From Kushneria indalinina DSM 14324 (GTDB taxonomy: Bacteria > Pseudomonadota > Gammaproteobacteria > Pseudomonadales > Halomonadaceae), in contig NZ_QRDJ01000008.1 of assembly GCF_003385845.1 (NCBI RefSeq), forward strand, positions 1 through 64,000: a DNA stretch of 64,000 nt, in the 5' to 3' direction. Positions 8,833-25,534 of the stretch are shown here, in pieces. Below the pieces are notes generated by a model. That model was not told the DNA's origin. It was given only the letters and a program-made list of their open reading frames with translations, and searched no databases. Position numbers and translations under genes: made by a program. Position 1 is the stretch's first letter. Every line of letters begins with the position of its first letter.

Positions 8833-9837
8833 ATGACTATTGATCTACCAGTCATCTGGTATTTGCTGATTGGTTTTGCTGTCGCCATGTACGTCATGAT
8901 GGATGGCTTCAGTCTGGGGGTTGGCATCCTGTTTCCCTTCATCAAGGGGGACGAAAAACGTGATGTCATGATGAACACCGTGGCGCCGGTCTGGGACGGT
9001 AACCAGACCTGGATGATTCTGGGAGGCGCCGGCCTGTATGGTGCCTTTCCGCTGGCTTATGCGGTTATTCTGCCTGCGATGTATCTGCCCTTGATCCTGA
9101 TGCTGCTGGCATTGATTTTTCGCGGTATTGCCTTTGAATTTCGCTTCAAGTCCAACCGCTCGCGTAAATGGTTTGATCTTGCGTTCAGTGGCGGTGCCAT
9201 GGTGGCCACCTTTAGTCAGGGAGTCGTACTGGGCGGCATCATCAATGGCCTGGCGGTATCGGAGCGTGCCTATCAGGGTGGAAGCTTTGACTGGTTCTCA
9301 CCGTTTGCATTGTTTACCGGGCTGGCGCTCATGGCAGGTTATGCACTTCTTGGTGCCGGCTGGCTGATCATGAAGACAGAGGGTGATCTGCAAAAGCGCT
9401 TTTATCAGCTTTCGCGTCCTCTGACGATTTTGCTGGTAGCGTCCATGATCATCATCAGCGTATGGACGCCCCTCTCCAATGGACGTATTTCAGAGCGCTG
9501 GTTTACCTTCCCCAATATTGTCTGGTTTGCGCCGGTCCCCATTCTGGTCGCGCTGCTTTCCTGGAGTATCTGGCACGGGGTGACCCATGGGCATGAGCGT
9601 CGCCTTTTCTTCAAGGTGCTGGGGCTTTTCTTTCTTGGGCTTTCGGGACTGGTGATCAGCTTTTTCCCCTTGATCATTCCGCCGGATATTACACTCTGGG
9701 ATGCTTCCTCGGCGCGGGCCAGTCAGACTTTCCTGATTGTAGGTTATGTAGTTCTGGTACCCGTCGTGCTTGCCTATACGGCTTACAGTTATTATATCTT
9801 TCGGGGCAAGGTCCGCGCCGGCGAAGGCTATCACTGA
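8833..9837 (+). CDS. cioB: Cyanide-insensitive (bd-type) quinol oxidase subunit II
   Basis: A 334-residue CydB-family membrane subunit. The WDGNQTWMILGG motif near 56-67 and the GFSLGVGILFPF segment near 24-35 are typical. The start at 8833 is preferred because GGAG at 8821-8824 is 8 bp upstream; the ATG at 8827 is too close to it. It pairs with cioA to form the bd-type oxidase. No small CydX-like gene is visible between it and the terminator at 9864. Confidence 0.93.
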   Translation: MTIDLPVIWYLLIGFAVAMYVMMDGFSLGVGILFPFIKGDEKRDVMMNTVAPVWDGNQTWMILGGAGLYGAFPLAYAVILPAMYLPLILMLLALIFRGIAFEFRFKSNRSRKWFDLAFSGGAMVATFSQGVVLGGIINGLAVSERAYQGGSFDWFSPFALFTGLALMAGYALLGAGWLIMKTEGDLQKRFYQLSRPLTILLVASMIIISVWTPLSNGRISERWFTFPNIVWFAPVPILVALLSWSIWHGVTHGHERRLFFKVLGLFFLGLSGLVISFFPLIIPPDITLWDASSARASQTFLIVGYVVLVPVVLAYTAYSYYIFRGKVRAGEGYH

Positions 9838-9863
9838 GATCAAATCCAGCGTTTGGAGATTAC

Positions 9864-9896
9864 AAAGGGTACCCAAAGGGGTACCCTTTTTGTTTT
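9864..9896 (+). terminator. cioAB terminator
   Basis: AAAGGGTACC (9864-9873) pairs perfectly with GGTACCCTTT (9880-9889), followed by TTTTTGTTTTT. Confidence 0.93.
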
Positions 9897-9979
9897 TCAT
9901 GCATTGGACAGGTGCGTAAAAAACAATGCTCGTCGCGATGCGGGTGGACACAAGGGTTCCAGGCCATGAATGTAATTCC

Positions 9980-10960
9980 ATGAGTGTCAGCGATCTAATC
10001 AGACTGATGAGCGATGGTGCCTTCCATTCAGGAGAGGCGCTGGGCAGGGAAATCGGGGTGTCAAGGACAGCGGTATGGAAACAGCTGCGCAAGCTCGAAG
10101 GGCTGGGGCTCTGTGTCGAGGCCGCAAGGGGCTGTGGGTATCGTCTCCTCAACCCACCAGCGCCCTTTCGTGGCGCCGATATCGTGGCAAACCTGTCTCG
10201 GTCTGCGCGTCAGCACCTCAGGCATCTTTTTGTAGAGGATTCGATTGGCTCAACCAATACCTTCCTGCTGGATCGCTTCGGGCAGGGAGCTGGGCATGGT
10301 GAGGTCTGTCTTGCCGAGTGGCAGAGCGCCGGACGTGGTCGGCGTGGGCGATCGTTCTACAGTGAATGGGGGGGCAATATTCACTTCTCCATTGGCTGGC
10401 AGTTTGAAAGCGGGGTAGGGGCGCTGGAGGGCCTGAGCTTGGCAGTAGGCGTGATCATGGCAGAGCTGCTGTCGGAGCAGGGGGTGGATATTCAATTGAA
10501 ATGGCCCAATGACCTGCTGGTATCGACGCCTTCGGGCCTGGCCAAGCTGGGAGGCATACTGGTCGAGGTCCGGGGGGATGCCGCCGGCCCCTGCCAGGTA
10601 GTGATCGGCGTCGGGATCAATATTCGACTTTCTGAACAGGGCAGGGCGGGTATCGAGCAGCCGATTGCCGCACTTGCTGATCTGTCCGCCGATATATCGC
10701 GCAATGCACTGGTCAGCGCCATGATCGAGGCACATATACAGATGCTGGAGCGCTTCGAGGAAACAGGATTCCCCGCCTGGCGCGATCGCTGGAACGCTTG
10801 CCATGTTTACCGGGATAGGGCCATCCGAATTTATCAGGGCAATACAGTGAGCGACGGTATCGCCAGAGGGGTTGATGATGCCGGCAACCTTATTGTCAGT
10901 GTTGGTGATGAACAGAAGCGATTCACGGGTGGTGAAGTCAGTCTGCGTGGTTGCCCATGA
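9980..10960 (+). CDS. birA: Bifunctional biotin-[acetyl-CoA-carboxylase] ligase / biotin operon repressor
   Basis: A 326-residue protein with an N-terminal winged helix-turn-helix (about 1-60, GREIGVSRTAVWKQLRKL) and a biotin-protein ligase domain. GRGRRGRSF near 118-126 is the adenylate-binding loop, KWPNDLL (174-180) and KLGGILVE (189-196) are conserved active-site strands, and a small C-terminal SH3-like domain ends it. It activates biotin as biotinyl-AMP and attaches it to BCCP; the HTH suggests it also represses biotin genes. The frame is open further upstream to 9926, but family starts fit the ATG at 9980. Its TGA overlaps the coaX ATG. Confidence 0.93.
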   Translation: MSVSDLIRLMSDGAFHSGEALGREIGVSRTAVWKQLRKLEGLGLCVEAARGCGYRLLNPPAPFRGADIVANLSRSARQHLRHLFVEDSIGSTNTFLLDRFGQGAGHGEVCLAEWQSAGRGRRGRSFYSEWGGNIHFSIGWQFESGVGALEGLSLAVGVIMAELLSEQGVDIQLKWPNDLLVSTPSGLAKLGGILVEVRGDAAGPCQVVIGVGINIRLSEQGRAGIEQPIAALADLSADISRNALVSAMIEAHIQMLERFEETGFPAWRDRWNACHVYRDRAIRIYQGNTVSDGIARGVDDAGNLIVSVGDEQKRFTGGEVSLRGCP

Positions 10961-11796
10961 TTCTGGATCTGGATATTGGCAACACACTGTCGAAATGGCG
11001 TCTGAAGGATCGCAGGACCAGTGAAATCCGGGCTCGAGGGGCCATGTGGACGCGTGATGAATGGCGTTCAGGGGCCGATATTCCGGATCTGGAAATTGTT
11101 GACGTCATTCGGATATCGAACGTGGCGCGTCAGGATGTGCTGGAAGACACGGTTCAACTTTTGAGGCGACGTGTTGATGCCATCCATATTGCGCACTCCA
11201 CATCCGAGGCACTCGGCATTCGTAACGGATACGACGAGCCCGAGCGCCTGGGGGTGGATCGCTGGCTCGGGGTGCTGTCCGGTTATCAGCTGACCGGCGG
11301 ATGCTGCACCGTGGACTGTGGCAGCGCCATTACCATGGACACGGTGCTCCCCGGCGGGCAACACATTGGCGGGTACATCCTCCCGGGGCTCAGGCTCATG
11401 AAGGAGAGCCTCAAGCTCGGCACTCGCAAGGTGGCGATCGACCCGGAACAGGATGCGCTGCAGATACTCTCGCCTGGTACCAATACCGTTGACGCGGTCA
11501 ATCATGGGGTGTTCATGGCGGCGACCAGCGCCATAAACCGTCTTTACATGGAAGTCTGCGACAGTCAGCACACTGCCTTGCCACTGCTGATAACCGGTGG
11601 CGATGCGGCGCTTGTATCACGCGGGCTTCGTCTGCCGCATGCCCATTGGCCGGACATGGTCTATGCAGGCCTTGAAGCTCTTTTCCCGTTGACGCCAGCA
11701 GAAGAACAGGGCGCATTGGCAGGCATGCCCGAAGTGATCAGGCCGGCTGAATTAAAGGAAATACGCAGGGCGCTTGCTTTCACGCAAATGCTCTGA
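10957..11796 (+). CDS. coaX: Type III pantothenate kinase
   Basis: A 279-residue ASKHA-fold kinase. The DIGNT motif (6-10) is the phosphate loop, GVDRWLG near 95-101 the pantothenate region and DCGSAITMD near 120-128 the second phosphate-binding motif. It phosphorylates pantothenate in the first step of CoA synthesis. The ATG at 10957 overlaps the birA stop (ATGA), so the two are translationally coupled; birA-coaX is a recurring pair. Confidence 0.94.
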   Translation: MILDLDIGNTLSKWRLKDRRTSEIRARGAMWTRDEWRSGADIPDLEIVDVIRISNVARQDVLEDTVQLLRRRVDAIHIAHSTSEALGIRNGYDEPERLGVDRWLGVLSGYQLTGGCCTVDCGSAITMDTVLPGGQHIGGYILPGLRLMKESLKLGTRKVAIDPEQDALQILSPGTNTVDAVNHGVFMAATSAINRLYMEVCDSQHTALPLLITGGDAALVSRGLRLPHAHWPDMVYAGLEALFPLTPAEEQGALAGMPEVIRPAELKEIRRALAFTQML

Positions 11797-11869
11797 CAGA
11801 ATGCGCCGCGTTCCACAAGGCAGGAGATGTCGGCGCAAGAGCCGTGCATACCAGTCGAGGGGAAAAGAC

Positions 11870-11897
11870 TTGACAAGTCTTTATGGGTCGGTATAAT
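11870..11897 (+). promoter_or_regulatory. Sigma70 consensus promoter of the tRNA cluster
   Basis: TTGACA (11870-11875) and TATAAT (11892-11897) are both exact consensus hexamers with a 16-bp spacer, 13 bp upstream of tRNA-Tyr. This predicts very strong transcription, as expected for stable RNA. Confidence 0.92.
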
Positions 11898-11910
11898 TTG
11901 CCGCCAAGTT

Positions 11911-11994
<84 letters not shown>

Positions 11995-12034
11995 AGATTT
12001 TTTCCGGTCATGCAGTGATTGGAAGATTGGGTAA

Positions 12035-12108
<74 letters not shown>

Positions 12109-12125
12109 GTTGTATAAAGGGTTAT

Positions 12126-12200
12126 GCTCATGTAGCTCAGGGGTAGAGCACACCCTTGGTAAGGGTGAGGTCGACGGTTCAATTCCGTCCATGAGCTCCA
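12126..12200 (+). tRNA. tRNA-Thr(GGT)
   Basis: A 75-nt tRNA with acceptor GCTCATG/CATGAGC and encoded CCA. The anticodon loop TTGGTAA places GGT at 12158-12160. Confidence 0.97.
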
Positions 12201-12203
12201 TTC

Positions 12204-12232
12204 AGGGCGAGCCGAAGGGGGTCGCCCTTTTT
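12204..12232 (+). terminator. Terminator after tRNA-Thr
   Basis: AGGGCGA (12204-12210) pairs with TCGCCCT (12222-12228), followed by a run of five T. It ends the Tyr-Gly-Thr transcript, in the place where many gammaproteobacteria carry a tuf gene. Confidence 0.8.
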
Positions 12233-12315
12233 AGTCTGATGTGTGGGTTGTCGTGCATCGGGCTTTTTGATATCGTGCACGCCGCTCGCAAAGGCGATCA
12301 CGACGACAATGTTAC

Positions 12316-12391
<76 letters not shown>

Positions 12392-12458
12392 GTCTTCCTC
12401 AGATTGGCAGCTTTTGTGTGTAAATCGATTGCCGCACTCCTGAGGAGTTTTCTTCCCC

Positions 12459-12827
12459 ATGAAACAGACCGCCGAAGTGCAGGATACCCGTTTTGATGCG
12501 CTCAAGTGGGCTGCTGCCGTGGTGCTTGTCGCTGTTGCGGTAGCGGGTAATGTCTATTTTGCCGATCAGCCGATGATTTATCGTGTGGTCGGCGTTGTTG
12601 TGCTGGTAGTGGCGGCACTGGGCATTGCGCTGACGACCAGTCGAGGGCGTGAGCTGACTTCGCTCGCCAAAAACGCCAAGAAGGAAATTCAGCGTGTTGT
12701 CTGGCCGACGCGCCAGGAAACCTTTCAAACGACCGCTATCGTGCTGGGCGCAGTTGTCATCGTGGGCCTGTTGCTCTGGCTGATTGATATGTTTTTCGGT
12801 TGGCTGGTGTCGACTCTCATTGGTTAG
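12459..12827 (+). CDS. secE: Preprotein translocase subunit SecE
   Basis: A 122-residue three-helix SecE (E. coli 127). Helices lie at about 17-35, 40-58 and 94-118. The conserved cytoplasmic amphipathic segment [15 protein letters not shown] (about 74-88) precedes the essential third helix. It forms the SecYEG channel with SecY, encoded at 38249. It is followed 8 bp later by nusG. Confidence 0.96.
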   Translation: MKQTAEVQDTRFDALKWAAAVVLVAVAVAGNVYFADQPMIYRVVGVVVLVVAALGIALTTSRGRELTSLAKNAKKEIQRVVWPTRQETFQTTAIVLGAVVIVGLLLWLIDMFFGWLVSTLIG

Positions 12828-12835
12828 GAGCTTGC

Positions 12836-13369
12836 ATGACTAAGCGCTGGTACGTTGTCCACGCCTATTCTGGTTTTGAAAAGCAGGTCATGCGTTCACT
12901 GCTCGAGCGTGTGAAGCTTTACGAAATGGAAGATCATTTCGGCGAGATACTGGTGCCTACGGAAGAAGTCGTTGAAATGCGCGATGGGAAGCGCCGCAAG
13001 AGCGAGCGCAAGTTTTATCCCGGTTACGTGCTGGTTGAAATGGCGATGGATGACCGTAGCTGGCATCTCGTTAACGAAACGCCCAGGGTGATGGGGTTTA
13101 TCGGCGGGACGCCCGAAAAGCCTGCTCCCATTACGCCGAACGAGGCAGAAGCCATCCTGCGTCGTGTGCAGGACGGTACCGAGAAACCACGTCCCAAGAC
13201 CATGTTTGATGCTGGTGAGACCGTCCGTGTAGCCGATGGTCCCTTTGCAGATTTCAATGGCGTGGTTGAAGAAGTCAATTATGAAAAGAGTCGCCTGCAG
13301 GTCAGTGTTCTGATCTTCGGGCGCTCTACTCCCGTTGAGCTTGAGTTCTCGCAGGTCGAGAAGCTCTAG
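12836..13369 (+). CDS. nusG: Transcription termination/antitermination protein NusG
   Basis: A 177-residue NusG (E. coli 181). The N-terminal NGN domain begins [12 protein letters not shown] and binds the RNA polymerase clamp; the C-terminal KOW domain (about 124-177, [16 protein letters not shown]) binds Rho or S10. The start at 12836 is chosen because the preceding GGAG at 12827-12830 lies at normal distance; a longer frame would overlap secE. Confidence 0.97.
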   Translation: MTKRWYVVHAYSGFEKQVMRSLLERVKLYEMEDHFGEILVPTEEVVEMRDGKRRKSERKFYPGYVLVEMAMDDRSWHLVNETPRVMGFIGGTPEKPAPITPNEAEAILRRVQDGTEKPRPKTMFDAGETVRVADGPFADFNGVVEEVNYEKSRLQVSVLIFGRSTPVELEFSQVEKL

Positions 13370-13451
13370 GCTCGAGGGTGCTGGTGGTGCAGCAGCGCTG
13401 CATCGATAGTCAGGGGAGCCGCAAGGCGCTATTACCCAATCGGAGTCCATC

Positions 13452-13883
13452 ATGGCCAAAAAAGTTCAGGCTTACATCAAGCTGCAGGTTGCAGCGGGTA
13501 AAGCCAACCCCAGTCCGCCGGTAGGCCCGGCACTCGGTCAGCACGGCGTCAACATCATGGAGTTCTGCAAGGCGTTCAACGCAGAAACCCAGGACATGGA
13601 AGCCGGTCTGCCGACACCCGTGGTTATCACGGTCTATTCCGATCGCAGCTTTACGTTCATTACCAAGACGCCGCCGGCGCCGGTCCTGCTCAAGAAGGCT
13701 GCAGGTATCAAGTCCGGTTCTGGTGAGCCGAACAAGAACAAGGTTGGTACGGTAACGCGTGAGCAGATCGAAGAGATCGCCCGCACGAAAGAGCCTGACC
13801 TGACGGCTGCCGACCTTGAAGCTGCATTGCGCACCATTGCTGGTACTGCACGCAGCATGGGCCTGAACGTGGAGGGTCTCTGA
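13452..13883 (+). CDS. rplK: 50S ribosomal protein L11
   Basis: A 143-residue L11 (E. coli 142). The N-terminal domain starts with [19 protein letters not shown], containing the Pro residues near the thiostrepton site; the C-terminal domain binds the GTPase-associated region of 23S rRNA. The 82-bp leader contains a TGCAGC/GCTGCA hairpin near 13396-13410; in E. coli this leader carries the L1 target for autoregulation of rplKA. It is 2 bp from rplA. Confidence 0.97.
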   Translation: MAKKVQAYIKLQVAAGKANPSPPVGPALGQHGVNIMEFCKAFNAETQDMEAGLPTPVVITVYSDRSFTFITKTPPAPVLLKKAAGIKSGSGEPNKNKVGTVTREQIEEIARTKEPDLTAADLEAALRTIAGTARSMGLNVEGL

Positions 13884-13885
13884 TC

Positions 13886-14578
13886 ATGGCCAAGCTTTCC
13901 AGACGCATGAAGATGACGCGCGATCGCGTTAATAGCTCGCGCGTTTACAGTGTCGATGAAGCCACCGCACTGCTGTCCGAAATTTCTTCCGTGAAATTCA
14001 AGGAAAGTGTGGAAGTCGCTGTCAATCTGGGTGTTGATCCGCGTAAATCGGACCAGGTGGTGCGTGGCGCTACCGTACTGCCCAACGGCACCGGTCGTGA
14101 TGTTCGCGTTGCGGTTTTCGCTCAGGGCGCGGCTGCTGATGCAGCTCGTGAGGCCGGTGCTGAAATCGTTGGCATGGATGACCTGGCCGCGGAAGTCAAA
14201 AAGGGCAACCTCGATTTTGACGTTGTTATCGCAGCGCCGGATGCCATGCGCGTCGTCGGCCAGCTGGGTCAGATTCTGGGCCCGCGCGGTCTGATGCCCA
14301 ACCCCAAGGTAGGCACGGTGACGCCTGACGTGGCGACTGCCGTCAAGAATGCCAAGGCCGGTCAGGTACGTTTTCGTACCGACAAGAACGGCATCATCCA
14401 TGCCGGTATCGGCAAGGTTGATTTCACGCCTGAAGCCCTGCGTGGCAACCTGGAAGCACTGGTCAATGATCTGAAGAAGCTCAAGCCCAGCACTTCCAAG
14501 GGGGTTTATCTCAAGAAGATTTCCCTGTCCACGACCATGGGTCCTGGTGTTACCGTCGATCACTCCTACATGAACTGA
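13886..14578 (+). CDS. rplA: 50S ribosomal protein L1
   Basis: A 230-residue L1 (E. coli 234), forming the mobile L1 stalk that handles E-site t[21 protein letters not shown] near 128-145 is the family signature. In E. coli L1 also represses its own operon by binding the rplK leader. A 234-bp leader to rplJ follows. Confidence 0.97.
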   Translation: MAKLSRRMKMTRDRVNSSRVYSVDEATALLSEISSVKFKESVEVAVNLGVDPRKSDQVVRGATVLPNGTGRDVRVAVFAQGAAADAAREAGAEIVGMDDLAAEVKKGNLDFDVVIAAPDAMRVVGQLGQILGPRGLMPNPKVGTVTPDVATAVKNAKAGQVRFRTDKNGIIHAGIGKVDFTPEALRGNLEALVNDLKKLKPSTSKGVYLKKISLSTTMGPGVTVDHSYMN

Positions 14579-14594
14579 TCGACATTTACCGATT

Positions 14595-14806
14595 GCTTTG
14601 CGGTCCCCGTGCCCGTGGTGGAGCGGGGCGCCGTCAAAGACCGCAGGTGTTGCCCTACGGGGCAGCTTAATTGTTTGCCCTGAGCGAATGGCCTGCGCAG
14701 ATGGCGCCTGTTGCCAGCCGGCAACACGCCATCATCCACTCTGTTGTATGTTATCAACAGATGGTAACCACGATGGCCATCCTCCCGGATGGCCGGCACG
14801 AGGAGT
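14595..14806 (+). promoter_or_regulatory. rplJ (L10) mRNA leader
   Basis: The rplA-rplJ gap of 234 bp holds several stems: TGCGGTC/GACCGCA (14599-14605 with 14639-14645), TGCCC/GGGCA (14651-14655 with 14660-14664), TGTTGCC/GGCAACA (14709-14715 with 14720-14726) and GGCCATCC/GGATGGCC (14775-14782 with 14787-14794), the last just before the ribosome binding site. By position this is the L10 leader, where the L10-L12 complex binds and represses translation. The exact fold is not computed. Confidence 0.65.
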
Positions 14807-14812
14807 GAAAAT

Positions 14813-15322
14813 ATGCCCCTGGGTCTTGAAGACAAGAAGGCAATTGTCGCTGAGGTCAGCGAAACTGCCGGACAGGCGCTCTCCGTTGTCGTAGCCGACT
14901 CTCGCGGGGTTAACGTTGGCGCCATGACGGCGCTGCGTAAAAAAGCCCGCGATAACGGTGTCCAGCTGCGCGTTGTACGTAACACGCTGGCCCGTCGCGC
15001 CCTGCAGGGCACTTCATGGGAGTGCCTGAACGAGACTTTTGTTGGTCCGTCTCTGCTGGCGTTTTCTCTTGAGCATCCGGGCGCCGGCGCGCGTCTGCTC
15101 AGGGACTTCGCTCGCGAACAGCCCAAGTTTGAAGTCAAGGCGCTGGCCTACGAAGGTGAGCTGATCGATGCGCAGGATATCGATCGTCTGGCAAGCCTGC
15201 CGACCTACGACGAAGCTATCGCCAAGCTGATGTCCGTCATGAAGGAAGCTTCCGCCGGCAAACTGGTACGCACGCTTGCAGCGCTGCGCGACCAGAAGCA
15301 GGGCGAAGAAGAAGCGGCCTGA
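14813..15322 (+). CDS. rplJ: 50S ribosomal protein L10
   Basis: A 169-residue L10 (E. coli 165), which anchors L12 dimers to the ribosome. The ATG at 14813 follows AGGAG at 14800-14804 and begins [15 protein letters not shown], the usual L10 N-terminus. It is expected to autoregulate through the leader upstream. 66 bp separate it from rplL. Confidence 0.97.
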   Translation: MPLGLEDKKAIVAEVSETAGQALSVVVADSRGVNVGAMTALRKKARDNGVQLRVVRNTLARRALQGTSWECLNETFVGPSLLAFSLEHPGAGARLLRDFAREQPKFEVKALAYEGELIDAQDIDRLASLPTYDEAIAKLMSVMKEASAGKLVRTLAALRDQKQGEEEAA

Positions 15323-15388
15323 TCGGCGTATCAGTCAGGCAAATTTCATCGGGCAGTCATTTGCCCCGCAAAGTACAGGAATGCAATC

Positions 15389-15763
15389 ATGGCACTGAGC
15401 AAAGAAGACATCATCAACGCTGTTGCTGAAATGTCCGTCATGGAAGTCGTCGACCTGATCGAGTCGATGGAAGAGAAGTTCGGCGTCAGCGCAGCTGCTG
15501 CTGTTGTCGCAGGTCCCGGCGGCGGCGGTGAAGCCGAAGTCGCTGAAGAACAGACCGAGTTTGACCTGATCCTGACAGCCGCTGGTGACAAGAAGGTCAA
15601 CGTCATCAAGGTGGTTCGCGAGATCACTGGTCTTGGCCTCAAGGAAGCCAAGGGCGCCGTTGACGGTGCTCCGGCGACCCTCAAGGAAGCCATGTCCAAG
15701 GACGATGCTGAAGAAGCCAAGAAGAAGCTGGAAGAAGCTGGCGCTTCCGTGGAACTCAAGTAA
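15389..15763 (+). CDS. rplL: 50S ribosomal protein L7/L12
   Basis: A 124-residue L12 (E. coli 121) with an N-terminal dimerisation domain, an Ala/Gly/Val-rich hinge (about 33-50, including [17 protein letters not shown]) and the C-terminal factor-binding domain ([20 protein letters not shown]). Several copies form the stalk that recruits EF-G and EF-Tu. A hairpin with T run follows. Confidence 0.97.
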   Translation: MALSKEDIINAVAEMSVMEVVDLIESMEEKFGVSAAAAVVAGPGGGGEAEVAEEQTEFDLILTAAGDKKVNVIKVVREITGLGLKEAKGAVDGAPATLKEAMSKDDAEEAKKKLEEAGASVELK

Positions 15764-15796
15764 TCAGTGTTCTGCCTGAAAGCGTTATAGCATGAC

Positions 15797-15839
15797 GGCT
15801 GGTGGCGGTCAGATGAGCTGACCGCCGCCGGCCTTTTTC
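15797..15839 (+). terminator. rplL-rpoB attenuator
   Basis: GGCGGTCAG (15804-15812) pairs with CTGACCGCC (15818-15826) and the stem extends outward (GGCTGG with CCGGCC, one wobble) into a TTTTT run. By position it is the partial terminator that lowers rpoBC expression relative to rplJL. Confidence 0.85.
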
Positions 15840-15844
15840 TGTTG

Positions 15845-15899
15845 CCGGATGGGCTTAGCGTGCTTACAGACAAACCGCTAGTACGCTAAGGCGATCCGG
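15845..15899 (+). promoter_or_regulatory. Nested hairpin in the rpoB leader
   Basis: CCGGAT (15845-15850) pairs with ATCCGG (15894-15899), and inside it CTTAGCGT (15854-15861) pairs with ACGCTAAG (15883-15890). In E. coli an RNase III site lies between rplL and rpoB; this structure could serve the same role, which is inference. Confidence 0.55.
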
Positions 15900-16015
15900 A
15901 AAACTTCAAGCGGCGAGCTCTCCTCCGGGAAGCTTGCCGTTGGCGCCTGATGGAGCCAATCCGCTGGTGTACCGATCACGCCAGTCACTCATGGTGAACA
16001 AGCTGGGGATTACAG

Positions 16016-20092
<4,077 letters not shown>

Positions 20093-20118
20093 GCGCCGCC
20101 TTTATCCTATGAAGGTCC

Positions 20119-20145
20119 GCGGGGTCCCGATAAACCGGACCCCGC
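20119..20145 (+). promoter_or_regulatory. Hairpin in the rpoB-rpoC gap
   Basis: GCGGGGTCC (20119-20127) pairs perfectly with GGACCCCGC (20137-20145) around a 9-nt loop in the 83-bp gap. There is no T tract, so it is not a terminator; it may protect or process the message. Confidence 0.5.
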
Positions 20146-20175
20146 TCATGACAACTCCGCAACGGAGCCGACCCC

Positions 20176-24390
<4,215 letters not shown>

Positions 24391-24426
24391 GGGACAATGG
24401 GTTCTGCGCCGGTTACGGCGCAGGAC

Positions 24427-24456
24427 TTGACGCCCTTGCAGGCGAACCCTTAGAAT
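24427..24456 (+). promoter_or_regulatory. Candidate promoter of the str operon
   Basis: TTGACG (24427-24432) and TAGAAT (24451-24456) are each one base from consensus, with an 18-bp spacer, in the rpoC-rpsL gap. It lies just ahead of a hairpin with T run, which may attenuate this transcript or end the rpoBC transcript. Confidence 0.6.
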
Positions 24457-24468
24457 TCGCAGCCTTTA

Positions 24469-24504
24469 ACAGTAGGGGCAGGTGCGTCCTGTCCCTGCTG
24501 TTTT
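24469..24504 (+). terminator. Terminator or attenuator between rpoC and rpsL
   Basis: ACAGTAGGGGCAG (24469-24481) pairs with CTGTCCCTGCTGT (24489-24501) with two wobble pairs, followed by TTTTG. It ends the rpoBC transcript or attenuates the str operon. Confidence 0.75.
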
Positions 24505-24531
24505 GTATCATCATCATTGGAGCGAGCCTTT

Positions 24532-24906
24532 ATGGCAACGATTAATCAGCTGGTGCGCAAGCCCCGCAAGCGCCCGCAGGCCAAAAGCGACGTGCCTGCA
24601 CTGCAGGCATGCCCGCAGCGCCGCGGTGTTTGCACGCGTGTTTATACCACCACGCCCAAGAAGCCGAACTCGGCCCTTCGTAAGGTATGTCGTGTTCGCC
24701 TGACCAACGGTTACGAAGTTGCTTCGTATATCGGCGGTGAAGGCCACAACCTTCAGGAGCACTCCGTGGTTCTGATTCGTGGTGGTCGAGTAAAGGACCT
24801 TCCGGGTGTGCGTTATCACACCGTTCGCGGTGCACTGGATACCTCGGGTGTTCAGAACCGTAAGCAGGCACGTTCGAAGTACGGTACCAAGAAGCCGAAG
24901 TCCTGA
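24532..24906 (+). CDS. rpsL: 30S ribosomal protein S12
   Basis: A 124-residue S12, the same length as in E. coli. It sits at the decoding centre. The KKPNSALRK loop (K43 region) and [11 protein letters not shown] loop (K88, with the Asp that is often methylthiolated) both have the residues of streptomycin-sensitive ribosomes. The ATG at 24532 is chosen over a start 15 bp upstream because [10 protein letters not shown] is the invariant N-terminus and GGAG precedes it. First gene of rpsL-rpsG-fusA-tuf. Confidence 0.97.
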   Translation: MATINQLVRKPRKRPQAKSDVPALQACPQRRGVCTRVYTTTPKKPNSALRKVCRVRLTNGYEVASYIGGEGHNLQEHSVVLIRGGRVKDLPGVRYHTVRGALDTSGVQNRKQARSKYGTKKPKS

Positions 24907-25015
24907 TCGGTATCTACACAATTTACACGGTCTGATAAGAGTAAGGCCGGGCAGCGCACCATAAGGTGTTTGGTCCCGGGTTTACCTGAAAGACTCTTCT
25001 GACTGAGGGCTTATC

Positions 25016-25486
25016 ATGCCTAGAAGACGTATTGCGGCGAAGCGCGACATCCTGCCGGATCCCAAGTTCGGAAGTGAGCGCCTGGCCAAGTTCATGAACC
25101 ACCTGATGATCAGCGGCAAGAAATCCGTAGCCGAGCGCATCGTGTATGGTGCGCTGGATCGGGTTGCCGAACGCTCCAATGATGAGCCGCTGGACATTTT
25201 CGACAAGGCACTGGAAGCCATCCAGCCCATGGTCGAAGTTAAATCACGTCGTGTCGGCGGTGCTACCTATCAGGTACCCGTTGAAGTGCGTCCTTCCCGT
25301 CGTCAGGCGCTGGCCATGCGCTGGATGGTGGACGCAGCACGTAATCGTGGTGAAAAGACCATGGTACAGAGGCTGGCCGGCGAAATGCTGGATGCGGCTG
25401 AAGGCAAGGGTGCTGCTGTCAAGAAGCGTGAAGACGTACATCGTATGGCAGAAGCCAACAAGGCCTTCTCTCACTACCGCTTCTAA
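25016..25486 (+). CDS. rpsG: 30S ribosomal protein S7
   Basis: A 156-residue S7, the length of the common (non-K12) form. It starts [12 protein letters not shown] and organises the head of the 30S subunit near the E site. In E. coli S7 represses translation of the str operon by binding the rpsL-rpsG gap; here that gap is 109 bp and could hold such a site. Confidence 0.97.
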   Translation: MPRRRIAAKRDILPDPKFGSERLAKFMNHLMISGKKSVAERIVYGALDRVAERSNDEPLDIFDKALEAIQPMVEVKSRRVGGATYQVPVEVRPSRRQALAMRWMVDAARNRGEKTMVQRLAGEMLDAAEGKGAAVKKREDVHRMAEANKAFSHYRF

Positions 25487-25534
25487 TAGAGGCGCCTTCA
25501 GGCGAAGGCGCTTCCAACTACAGGATACGCTATC

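Noticed and set aside
12267..12310. A possible promoter (TTGATA with GACAAT) before tRNA-Trp
   Set aside because: The hexamers are 32 bp apart, too far for sigma70.
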